From Ashinkailepas kermadecensis (lineage: Eukaryota; Arthropoda; Thecostraca; Neolepadidae): a stretch of 64,000 nucleotides of DNA. The translations under genes and the position numbers were made by a program. Below, piece by piece: positions 31,816 through 44,660 of the stretch. Positions within the stretch are counted from its first letter, which is position 1, and each line of letters opens with the position of its first letter. Where the stretch lies: positions 62,001-126,000 of the forward strand of contig JAOTOM010004797.1 in assembly GCA_034440615.1 (NCBI GenBank). The letters run 5' to 3'. Below the pieces are notes generated by a model, which ran no database searches, was not told the DNA's origin, and saw only the letters and a program-made list of their open reading frames with translations.

Positions 31816-33526
31816 ATGTTTGTAAAACAAAGCTAAGTTTTAAAGGCATTTCTGTTCATTGATGTTCACTCCGCTCTCCATCCCTCTCCCGTTCCTACGT
31901 CAACGGTGATAGTGACGTGAACTGGCGATGTTGATGTGAGCAAGTGACAATGACTTGGTACCATTATGTGATATGATATGATTGATGTACGCGCTAGGTC
32001 AAACAGTCTGATACATAGACTCACCACACACATACACCAACACACTAACAGGCCGAAACTCGGGCACACCCGCGGTCGGAAACCTGACTACGCCGATTCA
32101 CAGACTCATCAGCAAACGAAGATGCTCCTGGACGGTTGTTTTGTGACTGTTGGAGCAGGTATATTTGTGAGGGCTCAGATGAGTTGCCACCGAGCGGTCG
32201 CACAATGAGGCTGCGCTCCTCTCAACATGCATCCGTCAGTGCAGCTAACGACATTTCTGTGAGCACCTCTGCGTCGGAAGCGTGAGAACGTTCATGTGCA
32301 GTGGCATAACCAAGAATGTCTTGGGAAACCTGACCCAAAAGACAGCGCGGTGCCGAGAAGGCTTTCGGCGCGCTGTGCATGCCGAGAATTTCTGGTTTGG
32401 CAAGGTGCAAATCCCAAAATTGTTTATTTGATATAATATATTTGTTTTAAGGAGACCGCCCCCCCCCTTGCCGCGCCGCTGTTTGTGTTAGTATGTCAGA
32501 ACAAAAAAAAACACTTTGTGAATGGATCACAATAAAAAAGATGTTCTCCTAGAAGTATATCAGAGATAAAAGACAAAAGACGTTTCGGTGGCGACGACTT
32601 TTCCGTCAGCAGCGGAGATTGTGCTTTGTGGGAGCGGCCTGCAGCGTTTCTACTGGCCCCACCGGCGACGTTTCCGCGAATTCACGAGGCAGGGGCACCA
32701 CCAGTTACGTCAGCTGGCGGCCGACTTGTAGTGAACGAGCCGACGTCACGGCGCCGCCGGGTCTGTCCCTCGCCTGACCTGGTGACCCACTTCCGCCCTG
32801 GCACCGGCACACTCGGCCGCATCTGCAGCGCTGCACGCGACCTTGCAGGCGCTCCAAAGCCGGAGCAGGGGTGGCAGAGGTCGATCGGCACACCGCCGTG
32901 AACACGGTGCTCGTGAGCGGGCACGGTCAGCCTGTAAGGCGCCAATGAATACCAAGCGGGTCCTTGCCGCACCCGGAAGCGCCACTTCCCGGCGGATCAG
33001 AGAGCGCACCGGCACCTGCGGCATACTGCGGCATGAATAAGGTAGCATGCTGCGGCATGCTACCAGTCGAGTAGCCAGATGCCACGACGGTATCTGTGCG
33101 CGCTGCATTGCCGCGCTCGGCACAGGTTCCGGCTTGGCTATTTCGCGTGTCATCGCGAGCTGATGTGTCATCACACAGCTGATTTGCATGTGCGGCAGAC
33201 TTAAGAGATTAGCTTTCGCATGGGTGAGTTAAGACGGAGGTGTTGCTGGTCCATAGTCGCACCAAGGTCGTCGGCTGCATAATTGATCGGTGGGAAAGTG
33301 TCTTGTGCACAGTTGCATATGGAGAGAGAGAAAGGGGGAGGGAGGGAGGGATTTACGGAGGAAGTGAGAGAGAGAGAGATAGATGGGTGAAAGAGAGGGG
33401 GGGGACAATCAACTGAATACAATCAATATCCAATTGGTGGCGTATTGAGGTAGTGACGGCGAGACTACGGCAATAAAGACTGCGGCAAAGCGAGACTGCG
33501 GTTCACAGCCGGTCGGATATATTTTA
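31816..33526. other. Unassigned sequence, GA-rich near 33318-33405
   Basis: No recognised gene. Simple GA/GGGA-rich sequence occupies about 33318-33405. AGCATGCTGCGGCATGCT near 33044-33061 is a short palindrome. Confidence 0.4.
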
Positions 33527-33530
33527 GAGA

Positions 33531-33597
<67 letters not shown>
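33527..33597. repeat. (TA)n microsatellite
   Basis: About 34 TA units. Confidence 0.96.
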
Positions 33598-34479
33598 GCC
33601 AGAACATGGCCTCACCGACCGCGGATATTTATAGGTTTGGCAGGCGACAGGGCTGGGGGGGGGCTCTGAGCTGTCGTGGCGAGGCTGTTTGACAGAGCAC
33701 TGGAGGGAGCCGGCATCTTGTACCCAGCCCACACGAGCGATAAACCACGGTTGTCGAATCGCCCACGCCCTGAGCGACCTGGCAAATTCTTCAAGACATT
33801 TGCAATCCGTTTTTTCCATGGTGACTCGGTTTGCTGCCTAGCTGCCTGTACGGTTTATCAGGCTGGAGTATCCTTCTTCGTGAAGCCCACCCGCTGCTAG
33901 TAGCCCATTGTACGACGAATGCGATGTAGGGCTGTAGGGTATAAAAAGGAAGCTGGTGTCAGGTTTCCGTGGCAGATCTACGGCTAACAAAGGAATAACT
34001 TCATTGGACGTAATAGGGTGTGCTGCGACATATTCGTGCATCAATATTGTGGCAAAGTTGCCACCAGATCAGGCGGGTTAAAATTCCTGATTGTGGAGGG
34101 TGGAAATTTCACACTCCTGCATCCCATTTTTAAGTGTTTTCCAGCATCATGTGGTCACACGCGCAGTGGAAGGCCCCTGAATACAGATATGCATGCACAA
34201 TAAAGGAGTAGCTTTTGTCATCGGAATATATACGATCCTAGCGACTGAGAGAGTACGGACGCGAAACACTGTAGGAGTAGGTGGAGGATCAGCACCTCTC
34301 CAGCATAAAGTTAGCCGGCGAACCTGATGAGCTTATCTCGGTGCTCGGCTGAGTCTAAGTTATCGACCAAAATTAATCATGTTGGATTAGTTCCAAGCAG
34401 TTTGGCCCGGCCTGTCCAGCGTTAATCTTAGCAACGGCTATGGTTCTTGAGAACACAAACATTACTAGGATGTGGTTAC
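33598..34479. other. Unassigned sequence
   Basis: Nothing recognised apart from a TATAAAAA motif at 33940-33947 with a TCAGG 19 bp further on; no gene follows. Confidence 0.35.
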
Positions 34480-34912
34480 CGTCTGCACAGGGTACCAGTA
34501 TATTGTTACCGTCTTCGCAGGCTACCAGTATATGGTCACCATCCCCACAGACTACCAGCATATGGTTACCATTTCCACAGGTTACCAGTATGTGGTCACT
34601 ATCTCCACAGGCTACCAGTATGTGGTCACCATCTACACAACCTACCACAATATGGCTACCATATCCACAGGCTACCAGTGTATGGTTACCATATAAACAG
34701 GCCACCATTATATGGTTACAATCTACACAGGCTACAAGAATATGGTTATCATTTCCACAGGCTACCAGCATTTGATTACCATACCCACATGCTACCATAA
34801 TATAGTTACCATCTCCACAGGCTACCAGTATGTGGATTCCGTCTCCACAGGCTACCAGTATATGGTTCCCATCTTCACAGGCTACCAGTATATGGTTACC
34901 ATCTCCACAGGT
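34480..34912. repeat. 30-bp minisatellite, about fourteen copies
   Basis: TATGGTTACCATCTCCACAG plus GCTACCAG-type units repeat every 30 bp. A period divisible by three and a lack of stops keep three plus-strand frames and one minus-strand frame open; none is a credible gene. Confidence 0.93.
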
Positions 34913-35790
34913 TCAATGACGTCACAACAAAACAATATTTTCTGGTGAAGTTATCTTCAACAATATGTCACGCCAACTCAAAGGACAACATGTTGCCTCG
35001 TGCTGAACTCATTTTCAGCGCTGTGGAGGCAGGATACCATGCATGACGCCCGCCATGATACATGCGGCCTTCTGATCGATATATTCCCGGCATAATACGT
35101 GATTCTGATTAATATCTGATTAATATCTGATAATATCTGATTCCCGGCATAATGCTACTGATGTACTTTAGGCCTGCTGATCGAGTACATGTTCACGTAC
35201 AGGCCTTATGCATACATGTGGCCGATACCGTACATGAGTGATCCGATAGTACATGGACTGTCCCGTGCATGATACCATGTGGCCTGCTGATCCGTACATA
35301 GACCTATACCTTGTTTTAGGCCTGGTACCATGCTTGAGACCTGATACCGTACATGAGACCATGTGCACGGACAACGTTTCACGAAATCGATGGAGGGAAA
35401 TATACGCACCAGCTATGAGGCTCTTATTCTGGGGGTGACTCCATGTTGTTGCATCTTCAATCAAAGGGGCATTGATGGGCGGATGGCGGAACATCAAGTA
35501 GCACAATAAACGGCGTATAGAATGACACCCCCAGTCATGGAAAATACCCATGCGCGTGTATATTAAACCGGGACAACACTTGTCACAATACAAAATAAAC
35601 AAGTTCTTGGCATATATAGCATTCACTAACATATGATGTTGAACCTCCTAGGCTTGAGGCTAGATAATTGAGAGGGCCGAAGTACAGCTTCTGCCATTCA
35701 GAGCATCTGCCGAGTGGCAAACTCACTTCTTCACGCCGGAAATCCTGGCATGCAGTGCTGACTGCCTACGTCCTGCGCCCTGCCGCTGTC
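34913..35790. other. Unassigned sequence
   Basis: Short diverged TGATACCATG/TACATG-rich repeats around 35030-35360; no gene recognised. Confidence 0.35.
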
Positions 35791-36015
35791 CTGCGCCGTG
35801 CAGGACAGTCAGCTGTCAGAGCCCTGCGTCCTGCGCCCTGCGCCCTGCGCCCTGTGACCTGCGCGCTGCGCCCTACGCCCTGCCGCTGTCCTGCGCCGTG
35901 CAGGACAGCCAGCTGTCAGAGCCTTGCGTCCTGCGCCCTGCGCCCTGCGCCCTGCGCCCTGCGCCCTGCGCCCTGCGCCCTGCCGCTGTCCTGCGCCGTA
36001 CAGGACAGCGGCAGT
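35791..36015. repeat. Nested repeat: CTGCGCC heptamers within a longer duplication
   Basis: CCTGCGC heptamers alternate with the block GCCGCTGTCCTGCGCCGTGC plus AGGACAG, which occurs three times (about 35780, 35881, 35980). Confidence 0.85.
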
Positions 36016-36540
36016 CAGCTGCGGGCGGGCGAAATGCACACACAATGCCGCGATTCGCCCATGGGTTCGAGTCGCACATGTGATGTACTGTGCAAACACC
36101 ACGGCAGCACGCAGGTACTAGTGATAACACCTGAGGTGCTGCATGCGTTTGCTTGGATGTTTCCCTGTTTTGATGTAGCAGCACGTGGCGCGCTACACTC
36201 TCCACTGCGCTGCTCTTCAGGACGCCCATATCCTGACTGGGCCGTTCCCCGGGCCGTGACCGACACGTGAGGTCGTGTCTCGCGTGCTGTCGGCTCGTAT
36301 TGCCGCCAGGTTCTCCTAATTAAATGACTCTCAGTTCGCGGGCGGGACCTGCCGCCACCTGGGAACGTCCAGCACCAGAGAACAGCGACACCGTGGTGGA
36401 GCCGCAGCCGCAGTCATGGCGGCAGGATCACCGGCCACGTTATGGTGCTGCAGCTGTATTTATCGCCGATACATGTCGCGAGCTCGGGGACCACAAACTG
36501 TGACAACTGAAGCCCGTTGACACGCGCAACGAGGCGGTAA
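36016..36540. other. Unassigned sequence
   Basis: Nothing recognised. Confidence 0.35.
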
Positions 36541-37560
36541 CGTGTGTGATCAATACTGAGGGGGTGGGGTGGGCGATGTGTGGCCAATAGTGAGGGGGTG
36601 GGGTGGGCGGGGGTGGCCAATACTGAGGGGAGGTGGTGCGGTGTGTGGCCAATACTGAGGGGGGTGGGGGTTGGCGGTGTGTGGCCAATACTGAGGGGAG
36701 GTAGTGCGGTGTGTGGCCAATACTGAGGGGAGGTGGTGCGGTGTGTGGCCAATACTGAGGGGAGGTAGTGGGGTGTGTGGCCAATACTGAGGGGAGGTAG
36801 TGGGGTGTGTGGCCAATACTGAGGGGAGGTAGTGGGGTGTGTGGCCAATACTGAGGGGAGGTGGTGGGGTGTGTGGCCAATACTGAATGGCGGTGGTGCG
36901 GTGTGTGGCCAATACTGAGGGGAGGTGGTGAGGTGTATGGCCAATACTGAGGGGAGGTAGTGGGGTGTGTGGCCAATACTGAGGGGAGGTGGTGCGGTGT
37001 GTGGCAAATACTGAATGGAGGTGGTGCGGTGTGTGGCCAATACTGAGGGGAGGTGGTGCGGTGTATTGCGAATGCTGAGGGAGGTATTCGGGTGTGTGGC
37101 CAATACTGAGGGGAGGTAGTGGGGTGTGTGGCCAATACTGAGGGGAGGTAGTGGGGTGTGTGGCCAATACTGAGGGGAGGTGGTGCGGTGTGTGGCCAAT
37201 ACTGAGGGGAGGTAGTGGGGTGTGTGGCCAATACTGAGGGGAGGTGGTGCGGTGTGTGGCCAATACTGAGGGGAGGTGGTGCGGTGTGTGGCCAATACTG
37301 AGGGGAGGTGGTGCGGTGTGTGGCCAATACTGAGGGGAGGTAGTGGGGTGTGTGGCCAATACTGAGGGGAGGTGGTGCGGTGTGTGGCCAATAATGAGGG
37401 GAGGTGGTGCGGTGTGTGGCCAATACTGAGGGGAGGTGGTGCGGTGTGTGGCCAATACTGAGGGGAGGTAGTGGGGTGTGTGGCCAATACTGAGGGGAGG
37501 TGGTGCGGTGTGTGGCCAATACTGAGCTACGGTGGTGAGGTGTGTGGTAAATACTGAGAG
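36541..37560. repeat. 32-bp minisatellite, about thirty copies
   Basis: The unit AATACTGAGGGGAGGTGGTG plus CGGTGTGTGGCC repeats every 32 bp (for example 36721, 36753). All three minus-strand frames are open for hundreds of codons because the unit lacks stops on that strand; this is not a gene. Confidence 0.95.
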
Positions 37561-37915
37561 GCGATGGTGGGTGCATAGCTGACACCTAGGGGCAGTGGTG
37601 AGGCGTGCCATAGCTGACACGGGGAGCAGTGGTGAGGTGTGTGGTAAATACTGAGAGGCGATGGTGGGTGCATAGCTGACACCTAATAATGAGGGGAGGT
37701 AGTGCTGGTGTGTGGCCAATAGCTGAATAGGAGCAGTGGTGGGGTGTGTGGCCAATACTGAGAGGGAGGTGGTGAATACAAGCGTGATGCTGATAGGGGA
37801 GTGGTATTGCGATGTGTGGCCAATACTGAGGGGCGATGCTTCGTGCATAACCGATACCTAGGGACGGTCATGCGGTGTGTGGTCAATACTGAAAGGCAGT
37901 GATGGGGTGGGTGGC

Positions 37916-38027
37916 CAGGGCCACGGCCAGAACGGAAATTTATCTCTTAGCATGTGTAAATCCCCAAATTTCTTGCTTGATCTAGCGTGTGTTTTGTTCC
38001 TCCAGGGGTTCCTTGGCCGTACTTCTG
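37916..38027 (+). mobile_element. MITE copy 2 (family of 4513-4708) inside the 32-bp array
   Basis: Starts CAGGGCCACGGCCAGAACGG and ends TTGGCCGTACTTCTG. It shares TTGATCTAGCG and TTCCTTGGCC with copy 3. The array unit resumes on its 3' side as TGTATGGTCAACACTGAG, which fits insertion at TGTGTGGC within a unit. Confidence 0.7.
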
Positions 38028-38131
38028 TGTATGGTCAACACTGAGAAACGACACAGGCGTGCATAACCGATATCCAGGCGTGGTCATGCGGTGTGTGGTA
38101 AATACTGAAAGGCAGTGGTGAGGTGTGTAGC

Positions 38132-38240
38132 CAGGGCCGCAGCCAGAACGAAAATGTATCGCTTGGCGTGAAGTAAGTCCACAAATTTCCTGCTTCATCT
38201 AGTGCATTTTTGTTAAGGGGGTTCCTTGGCCGCGCCCCTG
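38132..38240 (+). mobile_element. MITE copy 3 (family of 4513-4708) inside the 32-bp array
   Basis: A 109-bp element starting CAGGGCCGCAGCCAGAACG and ending GGCCGCGCCCCTG. Flanks TGTGTAGC and TATATGGC both resemble the array octamer TGTGTGGC, as expected for an 8-bp target duplication. It shares TTCATCTAGTGCATTTT with the free copy at 4513-4708. Confidence 0.72.
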
Positions 38241-38470
38241 TATATGGCGAACACTGAGAAGCGACACCAACGTACACAATCGATACCGTGATGACACTGA
38301 TACCTTGGAGCGGTAATGCGGTGTATGGTTGGTCAATACTGAGGAGCGGTGGTGAGGTGTGTGGCAAATAGCTGACACCTAGGGGCGGTGGTGAGGTGTG
38401 TGGTAAATACTGAGAGGCGATGGTGAGGCGTGCCATAGCTGACACCTAGGGGCAGTGGTGAGGCGTGCCA

Positions 38471-38929
38471 CTAATCCTGGGAACGGGGGCTTCTGGAAGG
38501 CAGTGATGTGTGACCGCTACGCATCTCGCAGCATTATTTTCGCCACTGAATCTTTGTCAAGCAGATAAACAGAACGAGATAAACAAATGAGCATAGCGAC
38601 GGGGTCCGTCAGATGGGAAGACAAACTGCAGATAAGTTGGCACATGGCCAGGCTGTCCGGTCACTCCGGGGCGGTACAACAGCTGCATTCTAGGAAATGC
38701 AGAGATAAGCTCGTACCGATATTAGCTTCCGCTATCTTCATAACTTGTGAACTGATCGTAAAGCCGCCACAGAGTCAGCGCGTGGTCTTGACATTGTGGC
38801 CGGCAGCTGGTTCAGACGTACGACGAATTGTGGTGAATCAGACGTGTTCTTAAGACCACTTTGCTGTACGAGGAACACATATCAGCTGACATTTCCGAAG
38901 GCTGAACGCATTTCATCAAGCCAGAAGAG
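38471..38929. other. Unassigned sequence
   Basis: Nothing recognised. Confidence 0.4.
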
Positions 38930-39715
38930 CCACCGTTGTGGACCGGCTCCAAAAGAGCCACCGTTGTGGACCGTCTCCGGAAGGACCACCGTTGTGGACC
39001 GGCTCCAGAAGAGCCACCGTTGTGGACCGGCTTCAGAAGGACCACCGTTGTGGACCGGCTCCAGAAGGACCACCGTTGTGGACCGGCTCCACAAGAGCCA
39101 CCGTTGTGGACCGGCTCCACAAGAACCACCGTTGTGGACCGGCTCCAGAAGAGCCACCGTTGTGGACCGGCTCCGGAAGAGCCACCGTTGTGGACCGGCT
39201 CCACAAGAGCCACCGTTGTGGACCGGCTCCGGAAGGACCACCGTTGTGGACCGGCTCCAGAAGAGCCACCGTTGTGGACCGGCTCCAGAAGAGCCACCGT
39301 TGTGGACCGGCTCCAGAAGAGCCACCGTTGTGGACCGGCTCCAGAAGAGCCACCGTTGTGGACCGGCTCCAGAAGAGCCACCGTTGTGGACCGGCTCCAG
39401 AAGAGCCACCGTTGTGGACCGGCTCCAGAAGAGCCACCGTTGTGGACCGGCTCCAGAAGAGCCACAGTTGTGGACCGGCTCCAGAAGGACCACCGTTATG
39501 GACCGGCTCCAGAAGGACCACCGTTGTGGACCGGCTCCAGAAGGACCACCGTTGTGGACCGGCTCCAGAAGAGCCACCGTTGTGGACCGGCTCCGGAAGA
39601 GCCACCGTTGTGGACCGGCTCCAGAAGGACCACCGTTGTGGACCGGCTCCAGAAGAGCCACCGTTGTGGACCGGCTCCAGAAGGACCACCGTTATGGACC
39701 GGCTCCAGTGTGCGG
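38930..39715. repeat. 28-bp minisatellite, about twenty-eight copies
   Basis: The unit CCACCGTTGTGGACCGGCTC plus CAGAAGAG repeats every 28 bp (38941, 38969, 38997). Two subtypes, GAAGAGCC and GAAGGACC, are mixed. Every plus frame and every minus frame is open for long distances; these are artefacts. Confidence 0.95.
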
Positions 39716-40260
39716 TTTTCTCGGCCGTCCGCAGTGCAGGCGGGCTCGTGCTGTGCTCTGTATGCAGAAGTGTCCGGCCGCCACCCAGTTCGCCACTCTT
39801 CAGGTTATAAATGCGTCCAATAAATACACTAATGCGACGATTCTTATTCCTGACTAACAGAGCGGACCATTTATACCGAGCGGATGCAGAAATGCCTGCG
39901 GGCGCCACAGCGCCGTCGCGCCGTCTTCTCCAGCGGTACACCGCAGAGAAGGAAGCCTCCGGGCGGCCGGCTGGCTGGTTGATGACGCACTTCCCATACT
40001 GTGAGATGCCAGGTTCGAATCTCGCTGACTGCTTAACATTTTCGCGTATCGTTATCCCTCGGCACGAAAGGGTGATGTTGTATCGCTAAGCAGGTGAGCG
40101 ACACCGTGCACGAGGAATGAAAGCTGTTGAGCCGACTCCGGGGCCTACTTTAGCATGCTGACTGGGGGAGGCCTCCCCTATTAATGCACTTTGGTTCATT
40201 TTGAGTTGTAAATACGCCGATCCTGACCAACTGCATCATTGTCGTGCATATTTTGTGCTC
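39716..40260. other. Unassigned sequence with a B-box-like site
   Basis: GGTTCGAATCT at 40012-40022 matches the pol III B box, and the preceding GGCTGGCTGGTTGATGACGC could be a decayed A box, so a tRNA-derived relic at about 39967-40030 is possible. GACCATTTATACCG at 39865 recurs as GACCATTTATATCG near 42202. Confidence 0.3.
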
Positions 40261-40530
40261 CTGCCTCCCTCAATTGAAGCATACGGCCCCAGCCATGTGT
40301 CTCCCTCAACTGAAGCATACAGCCCCAGCGGTGCTCCTGTCTCCCTCAACGGAAACGTACGGCCCCAGCGGTGTTCCTGCCTCCCTCAACTGAAACGTAC
40401 GGCCCCAGCGGTGTTCCTACCTCCCTTAACTGAAGCATACGGCTTCAGTGGTGTGCCTGCCCCCCCTCAACTGAAACATACGGCCCTAGCGGTGTTCCTA
40501 CCTCCCGCAACTGATGCGCACGCCCCCAGC
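40261..40530. repeat. 40-bp minisatellite, about seven copies
   Basis: CTCAACTGAAACGTACGGCC plus CCAGCGGTGTTCCTGCCTCC repeats at 40305, 40345 and 40385. Confidence 0.9.
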
Positions 40531-41790
40531 TGTGCTCCTGTCGGACTCAATTGACCGATATGGCCCAGCTGCTTTTGATATTTTCAGCGAACGTCAAGGA
40601 TACGCTCACAAGGAGAGACAGCAGCTCAGCTGCGGCTTGTTGACTGTCAAGTTACCCACCGCTACCTGTCTTCCCAGGCTGAGGAACCAGCAGATCTCAG
40701 TCGACGTCATTACGTCACTTGGATAGAGTGAAGGGTCCACCAGTCATACCCCTTATACCCTTAAGAGCTTGCGGACCTGAGGACAGAACACATCTCCCAC
40801 AGCAAATATCTGTGTTCTCGTTCGCTTCTCATCCCAAGGTAGAGACATGTAAATGTGTCATGCTTCCAGCAGGCCAATGACTGTGGAGCACGTAAATACT
40901 CCAGAATTCCACGTATTCGCTGCTTTTCCATCCGTCAAGCACGCGGACGTTTTTGTATGTTGGCGAAGCATTTCCCTCAGTTCTTTCAGTGTTCTTTTCA
41001 ATGTATTCTGTACATCTCTAGAGATTTTGTTCCAAAATATGCGCCTCATACCGTTTTTCGTCGAGGTACCTGGCTCTGTCTCTTAAAATGTTGCAGTAAG
41101 GCGCACGTATCTCGAGCCAGTCTATACTGTGACTGGCACGGACTCCGCCCCGTTCTGCCTCCTCGGCCCAACCCAACGGTTACATAGTGGCGCACTCAGG
41201 CATGTGTGACCGAGTTTCTCCGGTGCCTGCTGGCTCTTCTGCAAACCGAGGAAGTCTTTGAAGAGTTGCGTTGGTCCTTGATTATTTTTGTTGATATTTG
41301 TGTGCCGACCAATGCAAATATAGCCCGGAATAGTAAGATTTGGGTTCATTCATCGCACTAGCAGAAATACAAGCATTAAAAACATCAAATTCATCACATC
41401 ATCAATGGCCGGCAATGCTTCAACAAGGTACGACTCTGAAAGTGGCACGCTGAAGCTTCGCTAAAAACTCTGCAACCTGCAGCTACGAAATTGATACTTG
41501 CAACATGCTTGGCATTTTGCTCACGCACACGCTCTTATTTCTACACCTTGGGTAAGTGTAAAGATAGAGATATCTTTGCACTGTTGTCTCGCATGAACCA
41601 TCATCTAACAGGAAGATAATTATCTTCCTCTCTCCAAACGTAATTGCACATGCATGCACTAACTTGATTGCACGTGGTTCTAATTGCGAAGAACCTCTGA
41701 TGTATGACAACCCGACATAGCTTGATGCTACATACACAAAAATGTGACAATAATTGTTTCAGCTTAGTATTATGCACTACCTGAATCACG
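40531..41790. other. Unassigned sequence
   Basis: No gene or repeat recognised in about 1.25 kb. Confidence 0.4.
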
Positions 41791-42033
41791 CAGGGGCGGA
41801 TTCATATAAATAAAATTTAGAGCAAATCGTGTGATCCCGTACGGTAACACTAAAGCTCAAAGGCTGCTCAAAACTCCTTGGATTTGGATGTGTTCGAACC
41901 AAATGAGCATTCGTCACAAATGTCCCGACTCTCAAGATGGAAAGAAATGGAAAAACTGGAATTTTGCGGTTCATTGTAAGGATTCGTGGAAATATGTCCA
42001 CTTCCCACCTCCCTTCCCATAGATCCACCAGTG
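41791..42033 (+). mobile_element. Possible hAT-like MITE
   Basis: Begins CAGGGGCGGATTCATATA and ends in the inverted relative CCCATAGATCCACCAGTG (10 of 15 terminal bases agree). The flanking octamers GAATCACG and CAAACATG do not match, so a target duplication is not supported. Confidence 0.35.
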
Positions 42034-42689
42034 CAAACATGCGAAAAATGGAAACTTCATGCCGTCTTTAGTATTTATAATCTGGAATGACGTTGTGATG
42101 ATGCAACCGTTGCCTGCACAAGCCAAAATAGTTCGCTAGAAGTCAGAGCGATAAACCAGTCGCCATGACATGTGGGCGGTGGTCGAGTAGTGATGCGCAG
42201 TGACCATTTATATCGTGTCGAAACTGAGACGGCACGAAGGTCCAGTACATCAAGTGCCATTGGGTGCTATCTTAGGCAGCTGTTTCTCACTCAGACAGCT
42301 AGCCAGCAGTCGACTACAAAATACAGCGACCGGAGAGCCTGTCGCAACGTAGCGCCTCCAACTGGTTTGAAGTCGGTTCTTGCTTCCGGAAGATATTCTG
42401 CAGTTCTTGGAATAGCAAAGTTAGATGGAGGACGTGCCCCTTATGCGTTATCTTCCCGAATGGTCATGCTCAGTTGTTCCTTCCAATATTCTTTCTCTCC
42501 CTTCATTTCAGACATGCCGCTTTTTTCAACTAAAATTTGTTCTCTCCAGATTTCGTTTTCCCTCCCCAACTTGGATCAAGAGTGTATCCACGCGCACACA
42601 TACTGCGGGTAACGGGCGGGTAGCCGCGCCGGCCAGCGCTCTGACCCGGCGCCGCCGAGTGCCTTGACGTGTTGGCCGCCGCCGACCTA
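42034..42689. other. Unassigned sequence
   Basis: Nothing recognised. Confidence 0.4.
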
Positions 42690-43130
42690 TGCTGCCGACG
42701 CTGGCACGACAGCTGGACATGGTCGGGCGGAGGTGGTGTCCGACAAGTCATGGTCGGGCGGATGGCGCGACAGCTGGGCATGGTCGGGTGGAGGTGGTGT
42801 ACGACAGCTGGGCATGATCGGGTGGAGGTGGTGTCAGACAGCTGGGCATGGTCGGGTGGAGGTGGTGTCAGACAGCTGGACATGGTCGGGTGGAGGTGGT
42901 GTTAGACAGCTGGGCATGGTCGGGTGGAGGTGGTGTCAGACAGCTGGGCATGGTCGGGCAGAGGTGGTGTCCGACAAGTCATGGTCGAGCGGATGGCACG
43001 ACAGCTGGGCATGGTCAGATGGAGGTGGTGTCCGATAGCTGGGCATGATCCGGTGGAGCTGATGTCCGACAGCTGGGCATGGTGGGGATGCTGACACGAC
43101 AGCTGGGCATGGTCGGGCGCAGGTGGAGTC
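42690..43130. repeat. 34-bp minisatellite, about twelve copies
   Basis: GACAGCTGGGCATGGTCGGG plus TGGAGGTGGTGTCA repeats every 34 bp (42803, 42837, 42871), with a longer unit carrying CAAGTCATGGTCGGGCGGAT at two places. Confidence 0.92.
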
Positions 43131-43254
43131 CGACAGGTCGCGTGCAGGAGAAGGGCGTGGCCGCCGGCCATGTCGGCCGCCGCATTGATTGGGGCCCAAC
43201 AAGCTGACGAGAGAGGGTGATTCGTCAGACGGTGGTACTCACCGCCTGTGGCAG

Positions 43255-43410
43255 CCATTCCGGCCAATGGATGCACCAACCATCCCGGCCAATGGATGCA
43301 CCAACCATTCCGGTCAATGGATGCACCAACCATTCCGGTCAATGGATGCACCAACCATTCCGGCAAATCAATGCACCAGCCATCCCGGCCAATCAATGCA
43401 CCAACCAGCA
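43255..43410. repeat. 25-bp minisatellite, six copies
   Basis: CAATGGATGCACCAACCATT plus CCGGT repeats at 43265, 43290, 43315 and 43340. Confidence 0.93.
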
Positions 43411-43771
43411 TGCGCCGATATTTTGGACGGTGTTGGATATTTGTTGAAAAGCGTGTATGACTGTTGGTTGCATCGGGGACCGTGGGCGGCTCGGTGGTAT
43501 TTCTGTGAGCATGTCAGTTGTGTGAAGTAGCCGCGCGCCAGCCTATATCTTCTGCAATGCCCGGGCAAATGGTTTTATTCAGAGCTGGATACACCGTGAG
43601 CCATGCTTCCGTGTTCGTATAACGTTGAGTTCAGAAGCAATGCAGCATTATGCAAAGCCAACCGCCGGCTGAGAGGGAGCATGATTAACTACCCCATGGC
43701 GACAAAGCAACGCACAAATCCTTGCCAAGCCTAACTCTTCTCAGTTGCTGACCACGATGGTAATTTAACGT
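43411..43771. other. Unassigned sequence
   Basis: Nothing recognised. Confidence 0.4.
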
Positions 43772-44365
<594 letters not shown>

Positions 44366-44496
44366 GGACTATTACCGACCACCGGGTCGTGACGTCACTG
44401 AACACACCCGATATAATGTTCATCTCCACCACCACCGAGGTGTTCCGGTGTGCATGTAGCGCAACTCAACAAGGTGGCAATATACGGCAGAGGACC

Positions 44497-44660
44497 AGGG
44501 GCGGAGCTTCCTATGCTTCTAGTGGGACCTGAGCCCCACTATGCTTGCCTTGACTCCACCAGCGTTTTGTTCTCTTAGCATCTGGCCATATGGGATGGGC
44601 CTCACCATGCAAATCGGCAGCATTCATTGCCTCCATGCATTGGACCGCACTAATAAATTC
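44497..44660 (+). mobile_element. Diverged relic of the 10622-10813 MITE family
   Basis: Starts CAGGGGCGGAGCTTCC. Further in, TTAGCAT, ATGGGATGGGCCTCACCATG and CATTGCCTCCATGCATT align in order with the 10622-10813 element. The 3' boundary is unclear. Confidence 0.4.

Larger units (their letters stand above)
37561..38470. repeat. Degenerate flank of the 32-bp array with a captured MITE
   Basis: Diverged 32-bp-type units (GGTGAGGTGTGTGG, AATACTGAGA) are interspersed with two copies of a small element (37916-38027 and 38132-38240) and repeated CATAGCTGACACCTAGGGGC pieces. A larger unit of about 216 bp, containing the element, is itself duplicated. Confidence 0.8.

Noticed and set aside
36055..36085. 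B-box-like GGGTTCGAGTCGC as a tRNA gene
   Set aside because: No A box at suitable distance and no cloverleaf.
36414..37848. Open frames of 357-432 codons on the minus strand
   Set aside because: They come from the stop-free 32-bp repeat read in all three frames; no domain and no unique sequence.
38796..39941. Open frames of about 290-350 codons on both strands
   Set aside because: Produced by the 28-bp array, open in nearly every frame.
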